Shown here: positions 22,401 to 34,000 of the stretch, one piece after another
How the letters are laid out: each line of letters begins with the position of its first letter
Numbering within the stretch: position 1 is the stretch's first letter
Source of the DNA: Gentiana macrophylla
Lineage: Eukaryota > Streptophyta > Magnoliopsida > Gentianales > Gentianaceae
Assembly: GCA_026214975.1 (NCBI GenBank)
Contig: CM047808.1
Location: 64,816,583-64,880,582 of the forward strand
Direction: 5' to 3'
DNA length: 64,000 nt
Translations under genes and position numbers: made by a program
Notes under the pieces: model-generated
Database searches by the model: none
What the model was told of the DNA's origin: nothing
The model's input: the letters and a program-made list of their open reading frames with translations, nothing else

Positions 22401-25082
22401 TTTGTTTGTCTTATAGAAAGTGAATATACCATTTGTAGTACGAATCCAAGACTCGGACTTTTGGTTGATAAAGTCAAAAACCACTAAGAACTGTTGAAAT
22501 ATGTATACATAACACATTTTAAGAACTATTAAAAGCAATTGGTTTCTATATTTAGATAAACGCTTCTTCATATTCCATAGTTAGTGCATAGTCCCTAAAA
22601 GACAAGACCTGAAGACTGGCTCAGGGTGATTCCTTTCTCCCAGTCTGGTTATATTGTCTCAAAGGTTCAATGACTAAGCTTCCATTCAATCGAGAAAGGA
22701 AAATGGTTATAAAGAAGTAACACCGCTTGTTCATGATGACCTTCGGAGTCTTAAAAAAAAATACAAGCTAGTGGGAGCTTATGAGTAGTGACTTCTAGTC
22801 TGAAAACTACTCAAACACTCCGGTAAGTTTATCCAAAATATTCTGAGGTGTCTCTGATTTTGTCGGAGATAGAGTATTCTATACTCAGAAATGGGCCATC
22901 ATATAGTCCTTGGGACTCAGCTTGGCCTGCCTCATAGTGAAATACTTTCACTAAGGGAGAAACCGTTGAATTGTTTTACATAGTTGTAGATGTGCTACAA
23001 TACAATGCTTAACTCAATAAAGATATTAGAAGCGAAATTTCGGTTTACATTGAAGTGTAAGACCGAGAAGTCTACCTAGAATATACTTTGGAATTTACGG
23101 ATAAGGTGTGGATTTGGTTCACCCCACTTCCATAAATATTAGCATTTAGCACACGGTGATTGAAGGTAGGTCTGGGAATTTCACGCACACGTTCGGTCAG
23201 TGACCAATCGTTATATGTCTTGTAGCATTGAGAAAAAGGTTTGTTATAAGATTCTTGAGATCGGGAAGGGACTGTCATCATGCATATGTCCTTTCTCGAT
23301 GGAGTCTATGAACAAGAAAACCTTAAACCTCAAAATACGCTTACTCAAGGTAATTACTAACTGATTAAAATCAGACCATATCCAACATCGGTTGTTGGTG
23401 ATAACACTAAAACACTACTAAACTAGATCAGAATTTCGATCCACCTAGAATGTAGTGGGAGTATGGTTTCTTTATTGCCCATTGCGGATTCTGAGGACTT
23501 AATGGTCTACAGGATCGATTGATGACCTATGGCTCTTTTGTGAGCTGTATAGGATTCTGATAATAAAGGTTGGTTTACAAGCCATAACCCTGTGAATGGA
23601 GTTCGGTTCTCCTGTACTGTTGATACTCTTGTAGAACCAATTGAGTGTCTCAGGCCCAGTGGGAGTAATTGGATCTATATGGAAAAGAGTAGAATGAATA
23701 GGAAAGTTTATCTTTCAGAGCAAAGCTTGAGTGGTCTAGGGGTAATTCCCTAAGAAGTAGAGAGTTAATCAGACCTTGGACTCTCTTACCACTTAGTATT
23801 GCATGATTTCGTTCAAAATCAGAAAATAGGGGTGATTCCCTGAGACTTTCTTGCCAAACAAACGGAGTCTGGATTCATTCGAAACAGAAGAGTATTGTCT
23901 TATGAACTTATGACAGGATGACTGTCAAGGATTATGTCCTTTGTGGATAAAAAGCAAACCTCTCGGTCACTGGAAGTCATATATTTCTACAATATGTGGA
24001 TTTGACCAGAATATTGATAAGTCTTTTGTAGACTGGATATCAATTTAGTACAGTAGTGAATATATACATATATTAGTGTTTGATAAGGATAACACTGCAC
24101 CAGTTGGAATCAACATGGGTGTGTTATCTGAAGTCAGAATCTGACAATGCCACAATTCTCTACAACAGAGATTTGGACAACATCCTAAAAAGTTTGACTC
24201 GGTCGAACTCATTAGAATCAGTCACTGGTTTCCCATCCATCTTACTGGTTAAGATGATGCATCTGTGTATGCAACATTCAACGAGGAAGTTCTACCCTAT
24301 ACCTCAGGAATGACTCTCTAAATCTTCGGATAAAGAGAAATGGGATAGATTCTCTTTCTAGTAAGAGATGGTCAGGTTATTGAACGTCAATTTTTGATCG
24401 AATCTTAGATTCGGCGGTTAACAAAGCAAGTTTATCATGTCCTTTAGTATCTTGAGTGAACGAGGAATAATATGCGAATATATTCAGGTGTGAACTTGGA
24501 TATGTATGATACGCTGATTCTGACTTCAAGTCAGATTAAGGATGATCGTTAAGTCGATCTCGGGCTCAGTGTTTAGCTCATGTGTTGAAGCTATTGATTG
24601 GAGAAATCCAGTAACGCCATTTCAACTTTAACTAGTTGGTTAATTAACGGCTTTTTCGTAGTGGCTAGGGAGGCGAGATAGATTGCGGATTTTCTTTTCA
24701 TATCTGGGAGCGATTCTAGATTTGGAAGCCGATACCACATCATTGTGCAAACGATGAAGGGGTAGCTTATAAGGATTTCCGAAATCACTAGAGGTCAAAA
24801 GCATACTGGGAAAGTACCAAATGATTAAAAGGACCGACAACGTTTCGATTCTACGAATCGTCTCGACCCGACAGCCTAACTGATCATTAAGACTCATGAC
24901 ATTCAGATATAGGTGATCCTCGAGTAACTGACCTATCATAAAGCTAGCATACTCGGAGTATCTTTGGAATCTGAAATGGTTATGGGATGGATCTCCATTG
25001 CTTTAGAGCAAGTGGGAGATGTAGTTTGTTGTAGTTTAAATAATAGGGTGTGCTCTAATACAATTAATCACATGCTTTCGTG
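19407..25082 (+). other. Non-coding interior of the 9.3-kb element
   Basis: About 5.7 kb with dense stops in all frames. Poly-T/A-rich blocks lie at 19,750-19,920. At 20,390-21,190 are several CCTACG-type stretches. Three tandem copies of a 136-bp unit lie at about 21,525-21,950. GTGGGAG phrases recur to the end (for example 22,764, 23,455, 23,659, 25,012). I recognise no coding domain on either strand. Confidence 0.7.
21525..21950 (+). repeat. Three tandem copies of an about 136-bp unit
   Basis: The phrase CTAGTGGGAG followed by TATGATTTGTTGTTTT recurs at 21,629, 21,764 and 21,901, periods 135 and 137. Each copy also has GATATTTGGAATCGATGAA or a close variant and TTCTAAT(T)GAAAAA. A fourth partial copy of the phrase is near 22,764. 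Confidence 0.88.
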
Positions 25083-25094
25083 CAAGTGGGAGAT

Positions 25095-26913
25095 TGTTAG
25101 GTGTAATGCCTGAAAGACAATTTTGTAATTGTTTTATTTAATAAATGAAATGATATTATTATTCATATTTATTATTCTCATATTCACCGATGTGACAATA
25201 GTATTTACACTACAGAAAACCCTAAAGTATATCATTTATGTAATCACTTAACTCAGTGTATGGGATATACACGGGAGAATTGAGTTAGTGAAGATGTACT
25301 TAAAATACAATTAGCCCATAGTGAAGTTAATCGAGAGTATCGGGTCTCTCCTTTTACATACTATTAATGCGCCCAGAACACAATAGGTGTGATTGTCTTA
25401 TCCAGACTTTCGGTTAAGAGAACCTAGTGGGGCATTTATATATGATAGATATATCATATAGAGCTGGACCGATTTGATTGGAGTCCACGATATAATTCCG
25501 TAATCAAGAAGTCTTATCGAATCAATCGATGATCATATTTATGGATATGTCTTAATCCGGAGGTGATCACAGTCAACTGCTTGAATCCGTATGAGGTTTG
25601 ACTTGACGGTTAAGGATTACACTGAGTCTGTGATCTGAATTACCCTATCTTGGCATTGTCTTGGATTGGGTGAGTAGTCTGTGTTATCACGATACGGAAT
25701 CCATTCCTTCCATTTATGGAAGTAGATAAACGATTCCACTTATTTGTTAATCCTAAAAGCGATCGATCGTGCGAGTTCATATTACATTGATTAGCTACCA
25801 GTGAGTTGTATGAATTAATTGATCACTAGGGGGTTAATGGTAAATAAGGATAAGAGGTTTTAAAAAGGGTTAACGGTAACTTCCCGATTTAGAATGGACA
25901 GTCTATGAAGGATTAATCCATATGTAATGATTATATCAATGGACGCTTATTATCATTCTCATGAGGAGATAAATATAATCTCATAATTGGAGGAGTGCAG
26001 TCACGTGATTATGGTGGCATATTCCTGTGATTGACTTATCGAATATAATTATTCTGTTCGTAAGATAATTATTTATTTGATTTATCGGAGCCGTTGATTA
26101 TTAGTCCATGGTCCCCGACGTGCCTCCAATATAGCATAGCTATTCTCGGACGTCGAATCCTGATAATATTAATTTAGTTCTTGTTAGAATTTAATTAAAA
26201 CGATATGTGAATTAATTGTTTAGTGGACTATTAAATTAGTTGGGCTAAATAATTAAATATGTGAAAAAGACATTTTTCATAATCTTGGCCCAATTAGTGT
26301 GTTATGACCGAAAATTATTGTGACTAGGTCACAAGGGAATTTTCGGCCAAGGTGTTGTTTTATGGAACAAGAAATTAGTTTTCTTGTGTATTAATAAGAC
26401 ATGTGCAAAAAATATTTACTGGATAAATATTTATGGTAAGAAATAAAGATAAAGATTATTCTAGATTTGTTCTAGAATATTTTGGGATTATCTTTTATTA
26501 ATTGGATTTATTTATTTGCAAAATAACTTGGAGGACAAGGATTACTCTCCTATATAAATAGAGTTCTCCCATCTCATAACACAACATAAATTTCGACTTT
26601 CACCTCATAGAGAGGAGGAAGAAAAATTTCGGCCAAGGGGAAGTGGGGAAAATCTTGGAGGTTTTTTCCGGGTAGCATATCGGAAGGATTCGAGACGAGG
26701 ATTTACTTCCACCGGGAGTTGCTCGGATCACACATGCGGAAGATCGTGGCACTCTTCACACCATCTTTTGTTTGTGGTTCTTCTACTTGGATTTTGAGAT
26801 CCAAGTGGTATGATCTACAACCCCCTTTTAAATATAGATCTAGTTATTTTATTACGTGTAATTTATAGATCTAGATCCTTAAATCGCTTCCGTTGCAGAT
26901 GGTATTACTAAAG
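25095..26913 (+). repeat. 3' LTR of the 9.3-kb element
   Basis: 1,819 bp, collinear with 17579-19392, preceded by CAAGTGGGAGAT. The terminal CA is changed to AG, but the following ACCTC target duplication fixes the boundary. Confidence 0.9.
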
Positions 26914-26918
26914 ACCTC
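26914..26918 (+). repeat. Target site duplication, right (ACCTC)
   Basis: Matches 17574-17578 exactly; Tat sequence on the minus strand resumes here. Confidence 0.9.
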
Positions 26919-28410
26919 GCCAACCGGCCTCTAACTTCAACTAGACATAGAAGACCCTACAGATCGACTGTTATTTTGCCACTTTGCCAAATGCATTGTT
27001 GGGACCACCCACAATGGTGTTGATAGTGTTGATGGGGCGGTTGTCTAGTTGTCGATTATAATTTGAAGATCGGTCCCTTCTCCGTTGGTGCTCGTCCTGC
27101 CTTCCCCGGTCTTGGTTGTAGTTCCAATGCTTGAAGTCTCTGCGACCTCATGGCTCAGAGTTCTGAGATCGGTCGACGACTTCATCCAGTTTTCCTTCCA
27201 TGATGGCTGCGTCGATATGTCTTTTCAGCTCCTGGAAGCTCTCTGAGTCGTGCCCAACATCCTTATGATTGGCACGAAATTTTCTCTCATACCTCCTTTC
27301 CGGATGCCTTCACATCGGAGGAGGAGTTTGGGCCATGCCCTTTATTTCCATGATAGCAAGAACCTGTTCACGTGATCTGTTCAGAGAGATGAAGTCCCTC
27401 TCCTTCAAAGGTCCTATCTTACCCAAATGATCTGTGACTTGGGCATTCATGTGGTTCCATGACGGCTTCCTCTTTTTGACAAACTTGTCCTTTGTCTTCT
27501 CTTTCTTGGATTCTCCTCTTTCCGATTCTCGTTTTAACCGGTTAGCTTCCTCTCATTGGCAGTGCTTGTAAGCGATCTCAACACATTCATCTCTAGTCCT
27601 GGGAAGCTTGTTGTTCAGCTTCGCATACAATATTCCTTCTCGTAGTCCTGCTACGAAGAAAGTCACAAGAAGGTGCTCATCAGCATCCCGGACCTGGACG
27701 AACTCTTCATTAAACCTTTTAAGGTATTTGATCCAGGTCACCTTTTTCTTCTGTTTAATAGTTAAGAGATGAGTTGCATTCTTCTATAAAGGCTGAGCCG
27801 TAATGAAAGCATGAACGAACTTTCTGGTTAGAGTTCTAATGTCAGAGATCGACCTCGGTGGTATCTTCCTGAACCACTCATGAGCCCTGCCTATGAGCAA
27901 AGCAAGAAAAGCCTTGCACTTCATTTCATCAGGGGCACAATACAGGTTCATGTGCATCATGTATTTATGCAAGTAATCATATGGGTCCTTGGATCCATCG
28001 TATGGTTCTAACTTCAGAACATTAAAGCATGCGGGTCGGGGATACTCTACGATTTGTGCAACAAACGGTGATACGAACAAGAATTCATCCGGTCTCCGTC
28101 CCAGTATGGCATTGTGCTCTGCTGTAGCCCATTCATGTGCTTGGGCACCAAGTTGCATCCTTCCCACTGTCGAGTAGGATGATATATCATGCTGTTTAGG
28201 GGGAGGAGGAAGAGGAGGCGTATTTTCTTGTGTGTCATCCCCTTGTATGGCTTCCTGGAGGATGGCTTTCCAGGTAGCAGCGTCCATAGCTGCTAACTGC
28301 TCCACCAGCGCTTGCTGGCTTGATCTAATGCAATTTGTCTTGTTGTTGAGGCTGATTGATGGTATTGGCATATGTTTCCACCCCATTATCAGCATTTTGA
28401 CCACCATCAT
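26919..28410 (-). pseudogene. Tat-type Ty3/gypsy gag, degenerate
   Basis: The longest open stretch (27,784-28,410) contains LEPYDGSKDPYDYLHKY, then CKAFLALLIGRAHEWF and FVHAFITAQ, the retrotransposon gag core seen in Tat elements. A stop separates it from WIKYLKRFNEEFVQV and FVAGLREGILYAKL (27,553-27,741). Further downstream come GHDSESFQELKRHIDAAI and a basic region with several stops. Gag forms the virus-like particle coat. Reading continues into the protease split among the segments at 17.3-17.6 kb and 12.5-12.7 kb. The predicted start near 28,410 lies about 80 bp from the primer site. It is inactive in its present form. Confidence 0.9.
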
Positions 28411-28487
28411 GGGCGCTTTCTATGGTTGTTTGTTTGTGTGTTTTTAGTGGCATGGTTAGGAACTTGAATAAATTCCCAGTTGGAAAT

Positions 28488-28505
28488 GCCCTCCTTCTAG
28501 CGCCA
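28488..28505 (-). promoter_or_regulatory. Tat primer-binding site
   Basis: The minus strand reads TGGCGCTAGAAGGAGGGC, a phrase typical of Tat-group primer sites, 5 bp after the LTR end. Confidence 0.8.
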
Positions 28506-28510
28506 ATTAA

Positions 28511-29145
28511 TGATGCTGGAAATCGTCTGTATATAAATTAGTGCCGTATTTTCCCCAATGACAATGAATTCAAGACTATGCCCTAAGAATGAAGAAGATT
28601 TTGTGTTTATGTTTAGACTGAGCCTTATGTATTCTGTGTATTTAGTAGGAATTTAGTCTATTCGTAGTTCTTGGGATTGTTTATATAGAGGACCTTTTTT
28701 CCAAGGCATTCATGTGTCGTGTCCATTATGGACACTATTTTGTATCCCTCAGGGATTGGATTCGTACGTGTTAATCCCCTTGATTTTAGGAGATAATCAC
28801 GATGTTTGAATAATAGGTTGAGAGTCTTTATGACTGATGATTCTTTCCATAATTATCTTATAATATAAGCACGTGGGCTAAACATCGGGGATTGCTCCGG
28901 CCGACCTACGTCGAGCCCCCGAGGCCGTTACGGCCCGAACTGCGCTGACCCAACTCCGTTGCGCCCTGACGACCTTTGGTGAACAGGAAAGCGGGTCAGG
29001 ACGATCTCCCACCCGAGGTTTAGATCCGCCTTTAGGCTTGAAGTAGGGCTCCTGGCCCCTTAAAGTTGGTATTTTCTCTGTCTTTTTTATTGTTTGATCG
29101 ATGTTTTTTTCGTATTTGTTTTCTATTTTTTTTTTTTTTACACAG
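28511..29145 (-). repeat. Tat-type 5' LTR (right boundary uncertain)
   Basis: In minus orientation the LTR ends CGATTTCCAGCATCA just before the primer site. It includes a GC-rich block (28,890-29,050). A TATA-like TATATAAACAATCCC sits on the minus strand near 28,690. The outer end could be the ACACA near 29,145 or lie nearer 29,070. No second LTR is in the window to fix it. Confidence 0.65.
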
Positions 29146-29775
29146 GTAAAAAAGTAATTTACTTTTTATAATTCCTTCTCTAGGTCATAGTAATGAAATG
29201 ATGTACTAGTCTTTGTCAGGTAAAAATAAACACGTATGACTAATTCTATGGATATCAATATGTAATTTTCAACGTAAGCTTCATATACCATATGAGGAAT
29301 AGTTGTACGTTCAACATTTCCTTATCTGAATTAATACATACGATAAAAATCATTTATATATGACATTTGTTCATTGAGTTTGATGGTGATTGACCAGTAA
29401 AATTTTCCATATGAACAAGATGATAACCCATCAGCCGTAAATTATAAAATCAGGTGCGTTGGACACTTGAGGCCTATAAATGTATTAAGATACATAAAGG
29501 TATAAGTTTCGGAAACGTGAAAAACAAAATATGTATGTGCATTATGTATGTAAGGTAACCCAAATAGTCTAAGAGTTAAAATCCATGTGGTAGTATATCA
29601 TTATGATATGTAATGTCTATACGGTTGTGTCTAAAAGCGTTTACATGTGCTCGATAATTTTTATCACAAATGGGCAGGATCGACAGTTGAACCGGACACG
29701 GAATCCGGGCAATGTAGACATTTAACTAGATCATTTATGAATGTCAACCATTTTGTAGCGCCAAACTTGCCAGTC
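29146..29775. other. Unassigned AT-rich sequence
   Basis: About 630 bp with no ORF, repeat pair or motif that I can place. It may be old retrotransposon sequence between the Tat LTR and the short LTR-like unit. Confidence 0.5.
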
Positions 29776-30040
29776 TGTTAGGATCATGCGCTTACCATTG
29801 TACTAAAACCAGTTTGTAAGCGCTTAGTCCTAACATGGTATCAGAGCCTGAGGTAATGGGATCGAAACCTGGTGTGAACATTATTTTGAATAAATTGTGC
29901 AAGTGTTGGGATATATTGCCCACACTTGAGGGGGGTGTTGGGAGAGATTGATCACACAATTGAATGAAAAATTATGCAAGTGTTGGGACAGATTGCCCAC
30001 ACTTGAGAGGTGGGTGTTAGGAGAGATTGCCCACACTCTT
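29776..30040 (+). mobile_element. TRIM-like remnant with a 60-bp palindromic LTR
   Basis: A 60-bp unit (29,776-29,835) begins TGTTAGGA and ends TCCTAACA, with a second internal inverted pair GCGCTTAC / GTAAGCGC. It is followed at once by TGGTATCAGAGC, the 12-nt plant initiator-Met primer site. Downstream come two copies of an about 75-bp unit with GCAAGTGTTGGGA and GCCCACACTTGAG (29,894-29,956 and 29,971-30,035). Each ends in a purine-rich stretch followed by TGTTGGGAG or TGTTAGGAG, which resembles a polypurine tract plus LTR start. The full 3' LTR is not seen. Tiny LTR with PBS fits the TRIM/SMART type; a tRNA-related repeat is the alternative. Confidence 0.6.
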
Positions 30041-30229
30041 GAATGCCTAAAGAAATATAGTAGTGCATTTATTAACACCAATTGATTTTAGTAGAATGGT
30101 AAACGTTTGATCTTAACACAGTCCAACCACTAATCCCCCTGTCAAACCGCAAAACCTTGACCAAGACATGTATTTATCAAACCAGTGATTTTTTTTTCTT
30201 TTCTAGAATAAATCGTTGGGTTTAAAACA
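30041..30229. other. Unassigned sequence
   Basis: No recognisable feature; short A/T-rich stretch between the TRIM-like unit and copia remnants. Confidence 0.4.
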
Positions 30230-31051
30230 AAGTGAAATTTATAGAACTCATGGAAAAATAATACATGAACTTGAAGTTCATGGAAGAATAATTTGTGAAA
30301 AAAAAAAATCAGATGCATTAAATTACTTCATAAGAGTCAGCAGCAGCAAATACTCTGATTGAAATAGATATCCTAGAAGGACAAAATATGAGATCAGAAA
30401 GTACGTCGGAAGCTCTATAGACCATTTGTTTCAAAGATATAAATCCTCAGAAGAGGTTACGAGTATAATGAGAACTTTAAAAGAGTTATAATGTGCTCGA
30501 GCTAATGAAAATATAGTCCAAGAAAATTGTTAAATTCCAAAAGATAAATGATGTACTTCTATAGAGTATAATAAAAAGGAAATCAATAAACCCTGAAGAG
30601 GTTAATGTAATGGATTCAACATGACTATGATGGTAATGAGAATGCGTGGATTGAGAAAATGCAATTATCAATATACATTATATGATATGCAGATCGTGAT
30701 TAAAATGGTTAACCGTGCACAAGGGGGAGAAAATTAACCTGAAGTTCATTGATTCGTGATACCGCTGGATAAATGTAATGATTCCAGAGGAATCATATAT
30801 AGCATAATGTTATATTGATATTTATGATAAACGCTTGAAGCGTGAAAGACATAATTATTCCCACATATATAAATCTTATAGCTTTCAGATAACTTAACTA
30901 ATTTATCCTCTTTTGGAAAGATGAGATATGATTACAGCATTTGGGCTAATGAACGAGATTCATAAAATGAGGCAAATATGCTTCGTAGTATATAAATCGT
31001 GTGCAAGATACAAACGAAGATGTTTGTCTGATTGATAGTGTCACTACTCAT
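30230..31051 (+). pseudogene. Copia-B polyprotein remnants up to the protease active site
   Basis: The stretch at 30,243-30,345 parallels 38,944-39,040 (GAACTTGAAGTTCATGGAAGA and following bases), a segment that belongs between integrase and RT, so rearranged or duplicated pieces are present. The end of the region (about 31,018-31,051) reads DVCLIDSVTTH, the copia protease active-site context (D-S-x-T-T-H). It continues directly at 35,348 after a nested LTR. The rest has many stops and only weak similarity to copia. Inactive. Confidence 0.6.
31047..31051 (+). repeat. Target site duplication, left (CTCAT)
   Basis: CTCAT precedes TGTTGTGAAATGG and matches 35348-35352 exactly. Removing the insert restores protease coding. 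Confidence 0.9.
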
Positions 31052-34000
31052 TGTTGTGAAATGGTTGATTGATTTTCACATATCTCATATGATTAAATCT
31101 TTTAAGTATCAATCATTTTATCAATGTGCTACAGTCATTATATTTAATGTATTAACCTACATTACATCAATATATTGGTTTTCATATGATAAATGATAAT
31201 TGCTATAATAACATCATAACTTTATCATTTGTTATTATCAAAGCTTCAAAGACTACTTGTATTATGATACATCGATGCTACATTGACACATCTCTTATGT
31301 AATATTATAAAGTGCTAAGCTATATGTTTCAAGAATATAAGTGCTAAATAATCTACATGCTATTATTCAAGCTATATGACTAATTATGGAGTAAATGATA
31401 CTGTCATTAATAAGTGCATATTGATACTAATATCTTCTTATAATACTATTCGTACTACTACAGATATACATTACTAGTCTACAGGTATGGGTTATTTATC
31501 TATCCAAAACATAATTACTCTGAAGGGACTAAAACAATGTTGATAGTACATGCCTGACATTTTATTCATCATTTTGGGCCTAACCTTTGTTCCAACAAAC
31601 TTAGTGGACCTTGTTTACAATTAGGCCGACAAACTATCTCCAGACCAGATACATTACCCAAAATACAAAAATAACCATACCACCACAATTCTAAATTCCA
31701 TTTCCCTAATCTTATCTTATTAGAGTGACCCCAATGGTACACTTTTGTATCCTTTAAAAATCAGTTTAGGGAGTTTTGATCAACCTCTTGCCTACAATGG
31801 TTGCTTTAACCACCTTTTATCCCCAAATTTTGCTAAGCCACCCCTAATAAATAAAGGCTCAAGAATATAAATAGATCTTATAAAGACTCCACCATCTTTC
31901 CTCTTTTTCTTCCATCTTTTTCATATTTTCCTTTACATCCTACCAAATCATGCCAGAAAAATCACCAAAAATTAAATCAATTTCAGCAACTGAAAAAAAC
32001 CTTGATTCTTTTCTAGGGGAATCAAAGTGAAGAATAAATTTTCTTTGTTATTGCATAAATCAGGACTAGAAAAACAACAGTAAAAATACAAAACAAAAAA
32101 CACTTGATTTTAGCTCCTACAATAAAAAAGACACTTTCCCTAGGAGTTTAATTTGAAAATGTTGGCTGGAGGGATTCAAAGAAGAAAGGAAATGTTTAGT
32201 GTTATAGTAAAATAAAAAAAATAAAAAAGGAGAGAAATTTGCTTTGCAACTTTGGGTCTTTGTTGATCTGCACTTCTGTTCTGTTTTTTTTGGATTTTCT
32301 CCGGTTGCTGAACAAATGTTGTTTGTTTATATATTTGGATGTTAAAAAAAGAAAGTATATTGATATTTAATAGAGAGAAAAGTGGTTTTTAAGGAATAAT
32401 ATAGGGAGTGCTTATTGGAGTATGTTGTTTTATAGGGTGTTAAAAGATGAATCTGGAAGAAAATAAGATAAGTTGGGAATGGAATAGGGTGTCTGCACTG
32501 TCACTCTTACATACTCGGCAACCTCCTTCCCACTTTCCAATTAACTCCTCTATCACTGCAACTCCAACTGTCAAATTTTCTCTTATTGAAACCACCACAC
32601 CTCTTAAATTTCATCCGACACCTCAATTAATGCAAATCTCGTTCCACAGTCTTTCACCTCAATTGCTGAGAAGTCTTTGACTTCAATGAAGCTTTACCGT
32701 TTCATTCTCTTGAGTGCTGTAAATAAAAAAGGCTTGACTTTTGCATTATCCGATGATGAATCCAAGTTTTTGAATGAATCGATGCCATACATTGAAGACG
32801 CAACCTCTATTTCTCTAGTGGCGTGGTAACTACTTCCTGGTGACGGTCCATGTTTCAAACGCATCTGAATCGACTCTTGACCGGATTTACTGCTAAAAGC
32901 TTCAACCTTTTCGTCCTCTATGACCTTCTGGTGGTGAAGAAAAACTCGAATCTCTTAATCATTTGTGACTGTATCGAGATGTTGCACAATTCAATGTTGA
33001 ATCGTCAAAAGGTTTGACCTTTCCAGTCAATATGCATTGCTGTCAATGAACATGCTGGTGTGTTCGATGTTTGACCTCATTTGACGGTCTGAATGTCTGC
33101 CATCTTCAATACCGAGTCTTGAATCTGCTTCAACCCGAATCCGACCCTGTTCAGGTATAATAGCTATGATTTTTTATTTCACCCCTAATCCCCATAAGTC
33201 TGTCTGAATAATGGTTAAAATCGAAATTCATTAAATTCAATTAATGATTCAATCATTCACTGCATTGCATTTGTTTGATGAAATCAATTTTTCCATTATT
33301 TATGATTTAAATTATTTGTTATTTTCTAATTTGTTTAATGTTTGATAACATTAACAAACATGACGAAAATTACTTACTAATTTAATGAGATCAGTGCTAT
33401 AATTGATTAATGAATCAATAGAGTCTGCATGTGCCATCGGAGAGTGTGATATAGATCTACCTCTATGTCTATAACATACTCGTACAAAACTACTTTTATC
33501 ATTTTGGGATTATATCGACCACTCACTTCACCTAGCTGCATCTAGATATATTTTATGCATGTATATGTTTATAATTAACTGAATAAAAAAAATGCTACTT
33601 AATTAATTAAATTATAAATTTCGAAATGACCATTCTCTGTATTTAATGAGGTTCAATTTAATTAATCTGACTACTTGAACTCTGAACCGTTTGATACACG
33701 TAAAACTTGAAAAGTTTTCTTTTTGCAATAATTGTCTCAAATAAAATCAGTAGCATGTATTTTTTATATAAAAAAATTTAAAAAATAATAATGAATTATT
33801 TAATTTTTCGAAATTCAGAAAGTTTTTTTTTTTGAAATGCACATCAGACTATTTACAGGTCATAAGTCAGTCTTGATTAAATGGATTACAACTTACTATG
33901 CATGTCTCTTAGAATTCCATGTCACAACATTTAATGCACAAACCACTGTATCCTTCACTTCACTGTCTATATAATCCCAAAGACAACAAACTGATCAAGT

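Larger units (their letters stand above)
17579..26913 (+). mobile_element. 9.3-kb non-autonomous copia-like LTR element
   Basis: The element has direct LTRs (17579-19392 and 25095-26913), a purine tract CAAGTGGGAGAT (25083-25094) before the 3' LTR, and perfect ACCTC duplications. The first bases after the 5' LTR include TGGTATC, the start of the initiator-Met primer site. The 5.7-kb interior has no ORF above 99 codons and I see no gag, integrase, RT or RNase H motif. It looks like a large non-autonomous derivative mobilised by a copia element (inference). The LTRs are about 95 % identical by eye. The 3' LTR ends CTAAAG where the 5' LTR ends CTAACA. It sits in the Tat protease region. Confidence 0.9.

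Noticed and set aside
28890..29050. CpG-island promoter of a host gene
   Set aside because: The GC-rich block lies in the Tat LTR next to its primer site and gag; no gene follows on either side.
32447..32680. 77-codon ORF as a small gene
   Set aside because: It lies within a solo LTR, has biased simple composition and no recognisable domain.
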